Below are positions 1-13,300 of a stretch of DNA of 64,000 nucleotides, piece by piece. A model generated the notes under the pieces. That model was not told the origin of the DNA, did not search any database, and saw only the letters and a list, made by a program, of their open reading frames with translations. Position 1 is the stretch's first letter. The number at the start of each line of letters is the position of its first letter. The stretch spans positions 1 to 64,000 of the forward strand of contig VZDJ01000056.1 of the NCBI GenBank assembly GCA_008694505.1, read 5' to 3'. The stretch is from Cyanoderma ruficeps. Taxonomy: Eukaryota; Chordata; Aves; Passeriformes; Timaliidae. Both the position numbers and the translations under genes were made by a program.

Positions 1-574
1 CTGCTGCCACAGCAGTTGTAGTCAAGGACTGACTGCTCTCGGTCGTTGTGGTGCTGAACAACCACAGAGCTGTGTGTCTTCAGAGCTGCTGTGACCTCAG
101 AGCACTGCTGCGACCTCATAGCCTGGGTGGGGAGGGTCCTCAGGGCTGGAATTTTCCTTCTTGGGAGGGAGCCCCCCGAAGTCGATCTCACAGTCTTGAC
201 CCATGTTCTAGGGACTGGCACAGGGGCAGTGACAGCTCAAACGCCCTGAGAACAGGAGATCACATCCAAGGATTTCTGAGGCACTGCCAGCTACAGCCAC
301 GATTCTGAGGAGTGAGTGATCTCTGGCTGGAGACAAGTGCAATTTTCCCTCCTGTCAGCAGCTTCCCAGCTGGAAGTTTGGCACCTTGGAGGAGCCTGGC
401 TAATGCAGCCCTTTTGTTTCATGGAAAAAGTGAAGCCTTTGCTTCACCATTTGCTCTTCATGTGCAACTTAAAGGTCTGCTTTTTCTTGTGGTCCTCAAA
501 GGACACAGTCAGTCAATGAAATGGGGAAAAACTCTTAAATGCTTTGATATGCCAAGGGAAACCTCAAAAAGCAC
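1..574. other. 3' flank of ACAD9, no gene recognised
   Basis: This stretch lies downstream of the ACAD9 poly(A) region. It has short open frames on both strands, none with recognisable similarity, codon periodicity or splice structure. Around 60-120 there is a weak direct repetition of a 'cagagc..ctg..gacctca' phrase, perhaps part of an old unidentified repeat. Confidence 0.4.
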
Positions 575-827
575 ACAGTGAATCTGGGCTGCCTGACCAA
601 CCCAGAGGCCTTCCATGACAGTGACTGCCTCAGTGCACAAGAGAAGAGCTAGAGATGTCACCACTCTGGACTTCTGTAATGCCTTGGACACATCACCCCT
701 GCTCAGCATCCTTGTCCCTTGTTTGGAGATGATGGAAGCACAGTTTGGAGAATGAGGAATTGGCTGGGTGGTCACATCCAGAGAGTTGTGGTCAATGGAC
801 ATCAGTGACCAGTGGTGTCCCTCAGGG
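575..827 (+). mobile_element. CR1-type LINE fragment (reverse transcriptase region), degraded
   Basis: The plus strand reads like a diverged internal piece of an avian CR1 non-LTR retrotransposon. The recognisable run is 'gggctgcctgaccaa', then 'gatgtc..ctctggacttctg', then 'aggaattggctg', 'gtggtcaatgg' and 'agtggtgtccctcagg', in the same order as in CR1 reverse transcriptase. The frame is broken, and a short stretch after 'gtcaatgg' seems deleted compared with the CR1 I remember. Both ends are truncated, so it is a dead relic. The sub-family cannot be set by eye. Confidence 0.75.
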
Positions 828-1110
828 TGACAGCAAAACCATCCCTGGACACTGGGAACTCAATGTCCTGATGGTGCTGCAGAACAAGAGAGCTGGAGGT
901 ACCTCCCAAAGAGAACTGTTCTGATTCCCCAAGTCTTTCAGCACTTGCTCAGTGAACAAGCAGCTGACTGAAGTGCAAAGATACTGAGAAACCACACAAT
1001 CCCTTCCCTGGGAAGAAAGAAACATCTCCCTATCCAAACCTCACCTGTCTTTATCCAGCTCCAAGGGGAACAGACATATATATATATATCTAATAAAGTA
1101 ACTTCAGCTT
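828..1110. other. Spacer with a short TA microsatellite
   Basis: Unassigned sequence between the CR1 relic and the end of the ACAD9 transcript. A (TA)n run sits at about 1075-1090. Nothing else is recognised. Confidence 0.5.
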
Positions 1111-1123
1111 TAAATAAAATCTC

Positions 1124-1171
1124 TTTATTTATCCTTTCCATATGAAGTTGTGGTTAGAAAGAAGTTTTATT
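1124..1171 (-). terminator. ACAD9: ACAD9 poly(A) signals (two AATAAA hexamers)
   Basis: On the minus strand, AATAAA occurs at 1166-1171 and again at 1124-1129. These lie about 120 and 160 nt past the ACAD9 stop codon at 1291-1293. A TA/TG-rich stretch follows (about 1065-1095) and may act as the downstream element. The 3'UTR would therefore be short, roughly 140-190 nt. Which of the two signals is used cannot be told from sequence. Confidence 0.65.
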
Positions 1172-1290
1172 TTATACAGTTACATTTAGTAAAGACATTA
1201 AATAACAGATGATTTTAAGGTGTCAAATACTGGAACTGCAGCGAGTTCCTCCCTGATTTACATTCATCAGTGCCTGCTGTCAGGGAGGGA

Positions 1291-1391
1291 TCAGAAGGTC
1301 CTGTCCAGGGGGTGGGAGCAGATGTATGCCCTCTTCTCCAGGATCTGCTTTGCAGCTTTTTTAATAGAATCATCCAGGTTTTCCTCAGCAT
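1291..1391 (-). CDS. ACAD9: ACAD9 exon 18 (stop codon)
   Basis: Encodes [33 protein letters not shown] and a TGA stop at 1291-1293. Acceptor CTCCATAG. The human protein ends in nearly the same sequence (HPLDRTC, from memory). Confidence 0.96.
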
Positions 1392-4300
1392 CTATGGAGA
1401 AACAGAGAAAAGTCAACTAAGGTACCATAAAGAACTGTTCTAAATTTCTTTCACAAAGTGTTTTTGAATACAAATGCAAGTGTGTGAGTGCCAGGAAGAA
1501 ACTGACCATTCTCTTCTGAAAAAGACTGAATATTACAGACTGAGTTTCAGAGAGCCAGTGCCCAACTGGTCAGTACTTCCCAAAGATCCAAATCCCTAAT
1601 TTCTATCAGTTACTGGTCAGGAGTATTTGCTACTGATAGATTTTTGTATTCCTCAAAAAAAAGAACCCTGGCAGTTTGCTTTAGCAATGAAGCAAAGAAC
1701 TCTTTTCAACAGGTTCCAGCTCTGCTCTTTGTTTGAATTAAAAGCAGAGCAAAACTCTTCTGTTGGTCACATCAAACCCACCTTTTTTGATCACAGTCTG
1801 TGAAAGACAGAGGAGTGTAGAAGTTATTTTATAGTACTTACATTTTTCTAATTGAGCCATGGCATAATTATTCTTAAAATAGGCTTCTGTGCAGAAGATA
1901 TTTGTAAGAAGCACCTGGAAAGGAGTAAAACTGAGTTAGAAAATGGTGAATGCATTTCATAAACAACACCATGTAGTACAAATGTAGTAAACTAAACTTC
2001 TCAAAGCCCTTTGATAATGGAGGCCTGCACCCCACTCGTGCAGTGCAGCCTCAGCTGCCCCTTTGAGCCCAGAGCTGCCAAGGTCAGGGCTGGGATGAGC
2101 CTTCACCCAAAACTGGCTCCAAGACTGATTGGGAATCAATCCAGAACAGGGCTCACACAAAGAGCCAAATCTCAAGGCCAAAGCCAAACCTTCATCAGGC
2201 TGGATTTGTTTTACCACTGAATTGCAGCAACTTTGCTCATCCTGTAACATCACTGCTACCGTGAAACTTTACATGAGCTACTAAATAACTGCTGTCCTGT
2301 CCTGAAATGCATTGCCCATAAATTGTTGTGATTATGTGTTATTATTAATGATTATATGGAAAGAGCTTGGGAAGAACTGGATGGTGTTAACAGATTTGAG
2401 AGAACATGCAGAGTTGTGATGAGGTTATAAATATCTCTGTATGTGCTGAAGAAGTATTTTAAACATGTTTAGAGTATGCAGCTCAACATTATGGGAGAAT
2501 TTGCTGTAATTCTCCACAAATGCAGCCTGGCTGCTCCCAGGAGCAGAGCTTGAGTGGGAATGGCTGGTGCTGGAGGACACTCACCTCGTGGTCGTGGTTC
2601 CTGAGCCCGATGCTGATGGAGCGGCTGGCCCGGGAGATGGCTGCAGTCATTGCATACAAATTAATCACCACATCTGCCACTCTCTTCAGCACCAGCTGCT
2701 CCTCCACTATTGTCTGGGAGAGTGAAAATCATTGTCAGCCTGTGGTTTGTCAGTTTAAAACTTTAAGCAAATATCCGTGTCCATACTTGGTGTTTAGGTC
2801 CAGCTTTATTTCGCATAAACAGGTTCTAGCCTAGATCAGAAATTATCACAGGTTTGGGTTAACTAAGCTGCACCTTTTAAGTCTGCTTGTAAAACTGTAA
2901 AACTCCTGTGAGCCTTAAACCACTGTGCTAAATGCCTGCAGCAGCAGGATTTGTGCTTACACAAGGAGAAGAAAACAACCAATTCACTGAGGGTGCTGGT
3001 GCCTTGGTTTTGGTTTTAAAAATGTAACTTGTCCATTACACTGAGTTCAGAATGTCAGGGTGTTTTGTCACACTCAGTGAGAAGGTGTCATGGGAAGGAA
3101 GTGCTGGGTCCTGCCACACTCAGTCCCCTGCAGGTTCCAGTGGGGCCCTGAGGATAAACTATTCACCAACAAAGACAACAGACAAAATAAAGTTACCTTG
3201 CCAAACCTGCTTAGCAGGCCCCTGACCGTAGTTCCAAAATAATAAACGTTTTCTTCAAGTTTCTTGGCACTCTCCTATAAAACAAAACAGAAAACAGAAC
3301 AATTTGGGTAGTTTTATAACAGTTTTATAAGTTTTGCTTATGGTCTCTAAAGCTGGAAGACTTTTCCAAGTTTCAGGTCAAGCCCTGTATTCATTTCCAT
3401 GTTTGGGCCTGCATGCACAAGGTTTTGAGAATTTTCTGGCTGGGATTTCCCACACAAAGGGAAAAAAACATGAAATCCCAGCAGTGAGGCCCTTACCTGG
3501 AGGCTGGGATGCACCACCCCACGGTCACCTACAAGCCCCAGATCCACCTTCCTGCCCAAGGTGTCCTGTACCCTGGTCAGGAACTCCCCCAGGGCCACTC
3601 CCACGTTTCCTTTCTTGATTGCTCTGAAATGTTGGAGAAAAAAACGGCTGTTAAGGAAATTCCAGGAGGTTCAGACATAACCAGCTGGAATTCCAAATGC
3701 TTTAGCAAAATGCCTGCAGTCTGTCCACAAATTACCAAGTCTTGATCCATTTCACTGTGAAGTCTGGAGAACAACTGTGGAGCCTCAAGAGTCATCAGCT
3801 GCTCTCCAAGACACCCACAAGGAATTCCAGAGACCAGTGCTCAATATGCACAATGCAGCTGTTGTGCAATACAACTTCATTCAGATACAAAATACTCAGC
3901 ACTGGTCTTGAAAGAAATAATTACAGCTTACGAAAAAGTCTAAGATAAAATGTATTAAATGCTACAACTCCTAAATCTATGAACCATTCCATTAAAAAGA
4001 CAAAGAGTCCCTGTAACACTGAACTTTGACAGGCAATAAATAGAAAATACTGCAGGTTTTCCCTACAGTTTCTTCTCTTATCTATAAAGTTATCAGATCC
4101 TGTGTAGTTTATTAAAAACTATTAACAATTAGTAAGAACATACTTAATTTTGTCAGTTAAGATCTTCCCTGCATGCTGCATCCCTGTCAGTGCAATGTAC
4201 ATTCTCAGGATTTCATTGGTTCCCTGGAAAAAACAGAAGAGAAAGTGAGACAAGTGGGGAACTAGAGTTTACAATATTGAAGTGTTTTCCAAGCAGGTCT

Positions 4301-7300
4301 GTTGTGTCCCTTTGCCCTTCTGACTGTTCCAGTATCATGTGATGACTCTCCCCACCCAGAGATTGCTGCCTTTTGCCTTATCTCAGTTACAATTCTGATT
4401 TCATGGGGTGTTGCAGAAGTCAAGCCCCTCGTTACTAAACACACAAATGTATCCCAATGAAAAAGAAACCAGACTAAATGCATTTTGAGTGAAAGAAGTT
4501 CTGACTATTACAGTGAAGGAACATTTAAATAGTTGTAGAACTGCTCAAACTGAGCTGAGTTAAAATCAAGTCTGCACTGACTCCGATGGATCACTGACAA
4601 TCCAGCTTGGAAAGAGAACAAGCTTCAGAACCAACCTTCCTTTTAATATAAATGCCCATCAATAAGTTAATTAAACTTTTAAGTTGATCTTTTGTGAGTT
4701 TCCCTACTGCACTAGTGGGAAGCACACAAGAGGAAATGTTATTGCTGTAACTCACACTGTGGTCAGTTTATAAAAGCCACCACTGCTTACTTTATTATAG
4801 GGAACTACTATTGATATTCCAAAGAAAACAAGGCTAGTCCTGCAGTCTTACTCTGTTACAGACTTTGCAGCTGAAGGAACAAAGTCCTTGTCATCAAACC
4901 TTCATGTTTCTGCTCACCTTTACAGAATGTGTGAGCTTGAGTTTGCAGTGAGAACAGGATTCTGGTACTTGCCTCAAAGATGAGCAGGATCCTGGTGTCC
5001 CTGAGGTAGCGCTCGTAGGGATAATCCTTCATGTAGCCAAGGCCTCCAAGGATCTGCAGAGCCTCACTCACACACGCCCAGGCACCTTCAGAGCTGAACA
5101 CCTGCCATGGGCCAGCGTTTAACCACCAGTGAATAGATCATCAATCAGTAATAACCACAGCAGGCCCTGCCCTGGGCTTGTATCTGCAGGACACTGCTGC
5201 AGTGTTTTCTGTGTGTTACACCAGTCCTGTTAACTCGCCTGGAACAGCGTCCCTGTGGCTCAGGGGGTTTGGTCAAACCCAAACAGTGCACTCACAATGC
5301 ACCAAAAGGGCACATTCCAGGGAAAGGGGCAGCCCCACATGGGCAGAGCAGCTGTAGTTGCTTGGCTGGAGCTCAGAGAAGGAGTTTTCTGCAGTGACCA
5401 CACCATGAAGGACACCCTGGCAACCACAGCCTGGATATTCCACGGGGTTTGTTCTGCCACCAGCTCCCTGGGAAAGCTGGCACAGCAGCAGCTTGGCCAG
5501 GCTGGCAGCTGGAGTGTAACTGAGTGTCTGTGCTTGTGTGAGGCCCCAGCTGTGATATTCCCAAGCTGTTCCCTGCAGGTTTTATTTGGTACAAGTCTGA
5601 GCTTGTGGGATACAGAGAGAACAGCAGCCATCATTTCACCTGGCTGCAGCGCTCCTCTCAGCTGCCCAAATGCAGCCCCTGAGACTGAACACAGAGCCCT
5701 TCCCCAGCAGTGCTGACCTTGACCATGGCAGCCTCCACGGAGCAGTCAGGGAAGCCTGGCCTGTCCATCATCCCTGCAGTCAGGTAAGCCATGCTCTCCA
5801 TCACGTAGGCTTTCACAGCCATCAAACAGAACTTCTCCTGCCACACAGCAACGTGAGGAATCATACACAAATTCAGATGCAAAAGTCCACACTCAACCCT
5901 CAAGCTTAAAGTAACCTGCAGTTTTAGTATGTTTAACATCATCAAATTAATCAATCAATAAAAAGTACCACTTCAAAACAACAATGAATACAAAATACTT
6001 TTATACATTTTTCATTCTGGACATTAAAAAGATCAGTGTACAGAAGTCAGCACCAGGCTCACACAAATTTCTAGTAAATCCTTTAAACCAGTACAGCCAA
6101 AATACCCCCAACGCAGTCTATGTCCTGGCACTTAGCACAGCAATTTAGGTGTTTCATTTTTTGTTACCTGAATTAATCCAAATTGGCTGAGTTTCTTATT
6201 GAATTGTTTCCTGGTACAAGCATACTCTGATGTCAGTTCTTTAAAGAAAGAAAAACAAATCCATCTCAGAAGGGCTTTGACAGACCATTCCTGCTGCTGG
6301 TGTGTTTCCCTGGATGGTGACACTCCAGTGGACGCCCAGGAACCCCCTGGCTGCTCCAGAAGCAGCTCTTTGTGAAAATCACCCTCTCACTGATGGTGTT
6401 GATCAAGTCTGGGACCAGCCTGTCAAAGGCTTTTGAACCAGAGGTGTGAATTTGCACTCAGAGAAGTAATCAGTTTTGGTGCTGATTGATTAGAGAGACT
6501 TCTGTTACTGTTTTGGCTAATCATTGGCAGAAACCAGTTTTATTCCTAATTACTGTGTGTAGCTTTGAGCCAGTTATTCAGGTGGGAGGTTCTAGGGGAG
6601 ATTACACCTTCTAAAAGCAATAATACAGAGGTTTTTTTCTTGAGAAGAACATTTTACCTCAGGGAAGTCAAATAACCTCCCACTCTATGAACTGAACCTA
6701 CACTGTATGAAAGGAAAAAATGTTTATTTCAAAACCTCTGCAAACAAGCTTCTAATAACTATTTTTCAAAAACATATTTTCGTGTTTTAAAGATATCAAA
6801 GCATGTTATGACAAGATCAGGACTCCTGCTTTCACTCTGAATGTCCTGCATTATCTGCCTCAGGCAGAGCAGCTTCTGCTGGCACCCAGAGCACCCAATT
6901 CACTCACCTATCAACTTTTTAATCATTCCAGCAGATGCACTGCCCATGCTAAATCTTCCACTGTTGAGGATATTCATGGCAACCTGTGAAGAAATGGATG
7001 AGGTTTAGGCCAGGCTGCTCACTGCTTCCTGCTTCAGAATTCCCTGGATTTCACTCCTCACTGGGACACACTCCCAGTCCTGGGAGGCGCCCTCACATCA
7101 GCCACCCCAGCACTCAGCACCCCAAGGAAAATGCTTCAAAACTGGGCTTTTCTTGCCCCCCATTATACCCAATTTTATATCTGAAGTAGATGATCCAGTG
7201 ACTTGGAAATAATCTCTATTCTAAATTACATGAAGGTAAAATATAGATAAAAATGTATTTATCTGCAGCTGGCAAACAATATTGCAGCTGGACATCACTG

Positions 7301-10300
7301 CTCCAGTTTTATCAGATGAAGACGAAAACCACAATATTTCTCCCTGCAGCTGACCTGTGATGGCTGCTCTCAGATTCCTTTCAGCATCACACCACAGAAG
7401 GGAACAACAATGGAGGTGTAGAAATGAAATACAGACCAATAATGTATAAAAATAGATTGTGGAGCCCGGTGTTGTTTCTCAGCATGGGTGACTCAGGTCA
7501 AAGCCTGTTAGGAAAGAAGTCACTGCCCTACATTTTAACTTGTCAGGAGACACCACAAAAATCTTCTTTTAATCTCTACTACATTAAGGAAAATTATTTA
7601 ATTTAGCATTAAGGCCTGGACTTGCCTGCTACAGCAGGAGTAAGAACTGGAGAAGGATTAAGGGCAATTTTCCAAATCCCCAGGTCACACTCTCAGAGAA
7701 AGATGACACAGCAAGGCCACCTGGGGTCCTGCCAGCATTTCCTTGTGCAACAGTCCAGCCCTGGGGAAGCACCTGACAGCCAGGGCACCTTGGAGCTGGG
7801 CATGCCTCCAGCCATTCCTGGGACTCTCATTCCTCTGTCTCCCCTCCCACATGCTGCTGGAGGAGCCAGCAGATGACATGTCCCTATTCAGGTCACGAGG
7901 GCAGCTGAAGTCACTCCCTTTTTCTGAGGGGACAGCACAAAAAACAACCAAAAGCCCAACAAGAAGAGAAGAAGCACAGAGAAATCTGAGGTGACGGCAC
8001 ACTGTGTGTGCACTGTCCAGTGGCACCAATTTACAGATCAGTGGGGGAGCCTGTCCTCCAGCACTGTGGCAGTGCTCACACCACCCATGAGAAAACCTCA
8101 GTACAGGGGGAAAACAGTCTCCTTCAGGCTTACAAAAATCACCAGCAGTTATTCCCCACTGCTTACCTTAAATCCCCCTCCAACTTCTCCAATGACATTC
8201 TCTATAGGCACTTTGGTGTTTTCAAAATGTACTTCACAGGCTGAAACACAGAATTAACACTTGATTAAATATGACAAAAGACATTCAGGAACTTAAGTCA
8301 CTATTTGTAGCAAGAAATGAAGTCTTCCTAATGCATTGTTTATGACTGAATTACACATGCCTTGCCAAAGAAGTGAGAATTTGGGAAAAGGCTGTAGTTG
8401 ACATCAATTACTGATGTAAAATATTAAAAATGTTATGAATGTACGCTGTGTAAACAGGGAATTACCGTTTTGCCTTTATTTCTAGTTCTAAGGAACTGAT
8501 TGAACAATCACCAAGATGGTGAAAAGCTGCAATCATTAAAAAGCTTAGAAGAGCTGATGAAGGCCAGTGGAAGTGGCCTGAAGTGGACTTCCAAATTAAA
8601 CCTACTGGCCACTGAATCTCCTGAGTGATTTCTTTCACTGCACAGTGAGTGAGAATCCACAAAATGCATTTCTTATTTCAGACCCTGCGTCAGGAAGGAC
8701 TCCTAGGAAAAGCCAGCTAAAGAAACACAAAACTCACACTGTAACATGGAACAGGTATTGATTTGCCTCTGGATTCAGAGGATCCAACCAAAATAAAACA
8801 CTGAACTACTGAAACGATTTCTGGTAACAATTTTAGGTGATTCTTACTGTTGGAGCCTCGAATGCCCAATTTATCCTCGGGCTTCCCGTGGGTGACGCCG
8901 CCGAAGTCCCGCTCCACGATGAAAGCAGTGATTTTATCCTTCACCTGCCCGTCCTTGTCCACAACCTCTGTCCTGGCAAACACTGTGAAAATGCTTGCCA
9001 GGCCACCATTGGAGATCCAGACCTGGTTTGAGAGAGGGAAAATGTGTAAGAAATGCAACTGTGCTGATTTTGTGAGCACGGTTCTCAAGGGTTTTGTAGT
9101 AGGCTGGGCAAAGAACAGAGTGTTGAAAAACTGCTGCTCCTTCCCTTCAGTTCTCATGAGAGTCTGCTCCTATTTTCTTACCAGGGGTTTAATGCAGTAA
9201 TTCCCTAACAACAATTTTCTATTCTCCTTGTGCCTAAGCCAACAAGGGTTATCTTTTTGACATGGTTGTTCTCCTCCAGCTTGGAAACCTCTCAGTTCCA
9301 GACTGATACAAAAGACAAAGACACACTTCCTACACTTGTAACAAAACCCTTTCCTGTTCCCAGTCTGAGTGGGTACCTTGGAGCCATTTAACAGGAAGTG
9401 TTTCCCATCTTCACTCAGTGTTGCTCTTGTCTGGATGGATGCAGCATCACTCCCACTAGAAAAAAAAACCAAGTTAGTAATGTTTAAAGAAAAAAACATG
9501 CTTTTAAAAACCCAAACTGCATATTCTCCCTCTTCACATCCTTTAAAAAGGAGGGGTACTTAAATAGCAGTATATCAATTTTAGCTTTTAACTAACGAGA
9601 AAGCTCACTAGATTGAACAGCACTAACAGTTACCTGAGGGGACATTTCTGTCATTACCATTTTATCAGGGTTATGACCTGACCAGAATGTGCAGAATTCC
9701 ACAAAAGCAACTTTTGGGAGCTACACTTTGAGCTATGTGAACACACAATGAGCCTGTCACTTAAGTAACACCCCAAATTCTTCCTTTTAGTTTTGGCAGC
9801 TCCTTCAATACAGGCTTTTATATTTTGAGTAAAAACTGAAAGCATCCTAGAACAGTCACAGCACATTATTTCTGACGTAGCACAAAGCAGCCTTTCAATT
9901 CATAGACGAAATTAAGTAAATGAATTCCTGGGATGGGAACAGCAAGAGTCAGGGATTTCATGGACACTGCCAAAAGCAGCACGTTGGGGAAAGAGTAAAT
10001 TCACAATCAGGAGTGTTCCTTTAAACACTAAAAATCAAACATGGATTTATATCCTGAAGCCACAGGCCCCAAATAATGAGGATTTAAGGTATGAAGCAGT
10101 AAGGCCACTCTGTGGGGGCAGCAGCACCTGCCAGGCTCGGTGAGGCAGAAGGCAGCAATGTGCTCCCCCGAGGCCAGACGGGGCAGGTACTTGGCCTTCT
10201 GCTCCTCGGTGCCAGCAATCAGGATCCCCTGCAGAAACAAGCACAGAAAACTCTGCAGCATCACCCTGTGGGAAAAGAAAGGCACCTGACAAGCTGCAGC

Positions 10301-13300
10301 ATGTCCAGAGAGCTTCGTTTGCAAGTTCTACGGCATAGTGAGAGACAGTTTAATAAACAGCAGACAGTATTATTTATCAGACATTAAAATGCTTTTCATT
10401 AGCATTGTCTGCTCAATTCCACGAGGAATTTTCTCTTGCTGTAACAAACTTAGTGTGGTTTCAAGCTTCTTTCTGCCATCCCTCCACCACTAAAAGGTAT
10501 TAAAGTTCAAAATTGACACTTGGTTTCAGATGAGTTTTCTCCTCTAAGCTTGCCCCAGTCAGCCAAAATTGCCCTCTTCTGAATTCTTTCCTTCCTTGTC
10601 ACCTGAGCCACCCTAGAACTCTGTTTATTTCAATTCTGCTTATTTTAGTTACTTTAAACAAGTTTGGTCAATTTAAAAAAAACAAACAAACACAACTCCG
10701 GATCATTTAAAGTAGATTTCCTAAGAATAATTATCCTAATAGTAACTTTCTTGTGTATTTCCCTATCCAGCCTTTCTTACACTGAACCAATGACACCGAC
10801 CACCTGACTGATGCCTCCACAATAATTCTGATTTTTTTCCCCCCAAGCCTCACATTTTTCACTTCAGCTTTTCCATACAATCTGTGCAGAAACCCTGGCC
10901 CCAAAGCAGCAGCATTACCTTCAGCCCAATGGCCTGATGAGCTGCCAGGGTCACTGCAATGGAGCCATCCAGGGATGTGATTTCTCCCAGACGTGCATAC
11001 ATGGTGTTTGACAGGCCCAGCCCACCTGAAACAGGCACCACAGGTTTGATTTTAGTACATTTAACATGCTCCTTCTCCCCCCAAAAAAATCCATTTTAAG
11101 TACAGAAATACAGGAGTGCAACAGGTTTAGTTGGAGAGCTACAAAAGTGACAGGAAATGCACCTCTAAATGCACTGGGCTGTTCTTCTGTGACATTTACT
11201 CACCATATTCCTCTGGAATCTGCATGCCAAAGAGACCCAGGTCCTTCAGTCCTTGTAAGGTTTCAGGTGGGATTTTTGCATCTTGATCGATTTTCTTTGA
11301 GTCCACTACAAATACAGAAGTTGTTTCTCATTTAACACCGTGTTTCTTAGTGCCCAGAGCAGCTGTGAGACTGCAGCATTCCCCCAGCAGGGCCAAGGTC
11401 ACTGCTGAGACTTCTCATCCCCAGCTTCAGCCTGACTCTCCTGTCTGTCCTCATGACACAGTCAAGAAAAAGACTTGGAAGCAGGAGAATTCCAGCATTT
11501 ATTTCATTTTCTCAAACATTTCTACTGGTTCTGCATGTCAGCAGATTCCAAGACTGGAATAAGCAAAGTATTTCCAGGATTTTCTATCTGAACTAAGTTG
11601 AGGTCGTGAATACAAGCGAAAAACAAAAAGTACATAAATGAGGTAATTAGAAAATCTTGTTCTTAGGAGGTTTTAGATTCTTGGGGGATTAAGAGAGCTG
11701 TTCTGTACCATGGCAGTGAAAACAAACAGGAATCATATTTTCTCCAGACTCCACAATCTGACCCTTTTATTCCTCCCCTAAAGATCAGATTGTTGACTCC
11801 ATAAATTATGTTCCCCCACAGAGCAAAGAACAGTTAAAAAGAAAAAAAAGGGAAAAAAATCACAATATATGAAGTGGTAACAGCTGAGCTAAGACCAATT
11901 TCAAATCCTATCTTTATCCCAGAATGCTCTAACATCCTTGTTTTTTTCCTGTTTTGGAGATTTAAGTCTTCTCATCAGCACCCAAATAACTCCCCCAAAA
12001 AGCCATAAATGGACATGCTACAGAATCAGAAATAAGTGCATAAAATAATATGTTTTAAGTATAATAATCAACTGCTATAGCTAAATCATTTTGTAATCAC
12101 TAAATCAGTTGCATGGATAAAAACATAATAATATACCTTCTTCATTGAAGAACTTTTCCACAGGTCCCACAAACTGGTTGATCTCTGCCAGTTCTTCATT
12201 GCTAATTTCTGGGTAAGGAAAAACTTCTTCCTAAAATAGGAGAATTATTTAGTAATTTTTAATACACAAATCAGGCAGTTGAAATAAAACTAATGGTTGA
12301 TGTGCCTCGCAAAGATTCTAAACCACTGTGCAAATTAGGAGTTGTGGAAAATGTTCCAAAACAGAAACAGCTCCATAGGACCCAACTTTATTCCACACCA
12401 AAAACCAGACCAGAGGGTGTTACATGAACAACAGAAATATTAGTGAGAAATCAAGAGATTTTTAAGGAACTACAAGGATGCAAAAATCCTTCATAACTCA
12501 TGAGCTTTGTCAGTGTAACCCTATTCAGGGATGGATAAAAAATGAGTTTAATTTGTGTCAAAATCAATGAACTGTTCCAGTGTTTCCAAAGCTCAGCCCG
12601 TGAACACTGTCCCTTGCAAACACCCAGCACATTTCACCTGTTAATGCCTCAAGGACAAAGGGGAGTGAGTCCCCTTTGTCACTCCTTATCATCACCAGGG
12701 TGTCCTGGCCATGAACTGGGAACAGCACAGCCTGACAGGTTTGAATTGATAAAAAATCCAAGCAAGGAACACAAGAGGTGGGAGGCTACGTGAGAAGGAT
12801 GCTTCTAGTTTTTACTGCCTTTCCCCTTTTAAACAGAAGAATTTATCTCTGTCTGCACAAATCTGTTCATGATACTCTGAGCAATAATATCAGTGTCCAA
12901 AATACAGGACCTGAGAAATGCTAGAGGTTTTCAGAAAGCTGCTGTATTGAAATTTGAGAGAAAAAACACCCCAGACATGTCTGAAGAGGGGTTTAACACA
13001 GTGGAGCCTGAGTGCTGCTTGCTGTGACACATTACCTGACAAGCTCTGTTGCAGGAGACTTTATTGCTCAACTCATTTCAGTGGGTTTGAGTGATTCCTT
13101 CTTTCAGTTTACTTCACCCTGCATTTACCTCTGATAAATGCACACTCTAAGCCTTGCATTAACAAACTCTGGTTAATACACCGTTCTAGCTCAGATGTTA
13201 ATTTCTTTATCCAGTGCCATCTCAAGGCACGACAAGAATTTCAATCTTTCCTATCCAAACTCTAGGCAGAAATTTACACCAAGTCTCGATCCTTGAAGTA

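Noticed and set aside
5255..5716. 153-residue plus-strand open frame in ACAD9 intron 11
   Set aside because: Entirely intronic and antisense, with no recognisable domain and no splice partners.
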